From assembly GCA_946902985.2 (NCBI GenBank), contig OX336388.2, forward strand, positions 224,338,467 to 224,402,466: a DNA stretch of 64,000 nucleotides. The letters are read 5' to 3'. Of this stretch, positions 63,424 through 64,000 are shown piece by piece. The notes under the pieces were generated by a model. The model made no database searches, was not told where the DNA came from, and was given only the letters and a program-made list of their open reading frames with translations. Within the stretch, counting starts at the first letter, position 1; the number at the start of each line of letters is the position of its first letter. A program made the position numbers and the translations under genes. The DNA comes from Meconema thalassinum. Lineage: Eukaryota; Arthropoda; Insecta; Orthoptera; Tettigoniidae.

Positions 63424-64000
63424 TAGGAGGTAAACTGGCGCGGCCAAGCGTGGGGCGGTTCACTGTGGTGTAACGGCAAAGAAATTGCACATGTCAATGT
63501 AAGCGTAGTTGGAATTACAAACTGACGCAACAACGAAGGTGTATTTTTGTTGCTGGTTCGCTGCTGGAACACATTTAGTTGGCGTATTTGAGTAAAACTG
63601 ACATGCCACAAGTGGAGGCAGATATGACAGTATTTTAATCACCGGAAAGTGATATTTTATTAAAAGTAATTGAGGCGAAGAGGATACCGCCAACTGTGTG
63701 AAATATAAATTAAAATCAGGAGTTTGCAATGTAAAATACGGTTCACGTTTTTGTCTATTGAATTAAAGTAAAAATAATATACATGATATCGGGCGCCCAA
63801 TGATTAAAGTTAAAACTAGATTTGTTTAGAAAGTCAAACTCATGAAAATGTTAGGGGGCTGGTAGCCTTAAATGACAAATAATACTTTGTTAATTAGTCA
63901 GTTTTATATCAGATCAGTATAACAATTTAATGACTAAATATGTGTTTGGGTTTAAATTAAATTGAGTAAAATTAGAACCACTCAGAGATGCAATCGACTA
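63424..64000 (+). mobile_element. Gypsy copy 2 leader, cut by the window end
   Basis: Starts TAGGAGGTAAACTGGCGCGG, with TGGCGCGGCCAAGCGTGGGG in the primer-binding position, and follows the copy 1 leader to the last base (ACTCAGAGATGCAATCGACT). By comparison the gag start should lie about 100-200 bp past the window. No coding in this part; the 84-89-residue minus frames are chance. Confidence 0.88.

Noticed and set aside
1..64000. CRISPR array, operon or other prokaryotic system
   Set aside because: Tandem repeats have no unique spacers, and the content (tRNA-SINEs, LINEs, hAT, mariner, Gypsy) is eukaryotic.

Overview
This window looks like intergenic, transposon-saturated DNA from an arthropod, most likely an insect with a large genome. 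I base that on the mix of tRNA-derived SINEs, mariner and hAT DNA transposons, non-LTR retrotransposons, non-autonomous Helitron and Helentron-like elements and Ty3/Gypsy retrotransposons, with only degenerate or selfish coding sequence. I found no convincing host protein gene, no rRNA, no CRISPR and no functional tRNA gene. Nearly every long reading frame belongs to a mobile element, a tandem repeat or a chance frame.

Layout. 0-9 kb: LINE and SINE remnants, a 57-bp minisatellite caught between 70-bp inverted repeats (2648-4741), a deleted mariner (5754-6620) and the first Helentron-like repeat. 9.3-13.6 kb: a SINE-D split by a TA-flanked foldback element (9779-12522), itself split by a Helentron-like element. 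14.6-18.4 kb: an 84-bp tandem repeat, a LINE tail and a Helitron-like element filled with a ~165-bp tandem array. 18.6-21.2 kb: a mariner rebuilt into a foldback, and an element with crossed inverted repeats. 21.2-26.9 kb: a hAT transposon with a perfect 8-bp target duplication, its transposase cut by a long LINE ORF that carries a 2A-like motif. 27-36 kb: SINEs, a Helitron, a 595-bp MITE with an AATT duplication, a pogo-like element and inverted LINE pieces. 36.9-44.8 kb: a second hAT, four Helentron-like copies overall in this half, and two copies of an unclassified hairpin-ended repeat (G). 47.2-59.6 kb: a full-length Ty3/Gypsy element on the minus strand with unusually long (2,772 bp) near-identical LTRs. 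59.7-64 kb: a Helentron-like copy interrupted by a second, plus-strand Gypsy element that runs off the window.

How the parts fit together. Nesting gives relative ages: SINE-D is older than the foldback, which is older than its Helentron-like insert; hAT is older than the 2A LINE; LINE tails are older than the SINE, G and crossed-repeat inserts. Several insertions can be checked inside the window because an unoccupied paralogue of the same target is also present. The most intact coding units are the 1,114-residue LINE ORF (21789-25133) and the Gypsy gag/pol, which is broken by small frameshifts despite young LTRs.

Limits: all calls come from reading sequence and translations by eye. Family names are by motif, not by database search, and boundaries without a target duplication are approximate.
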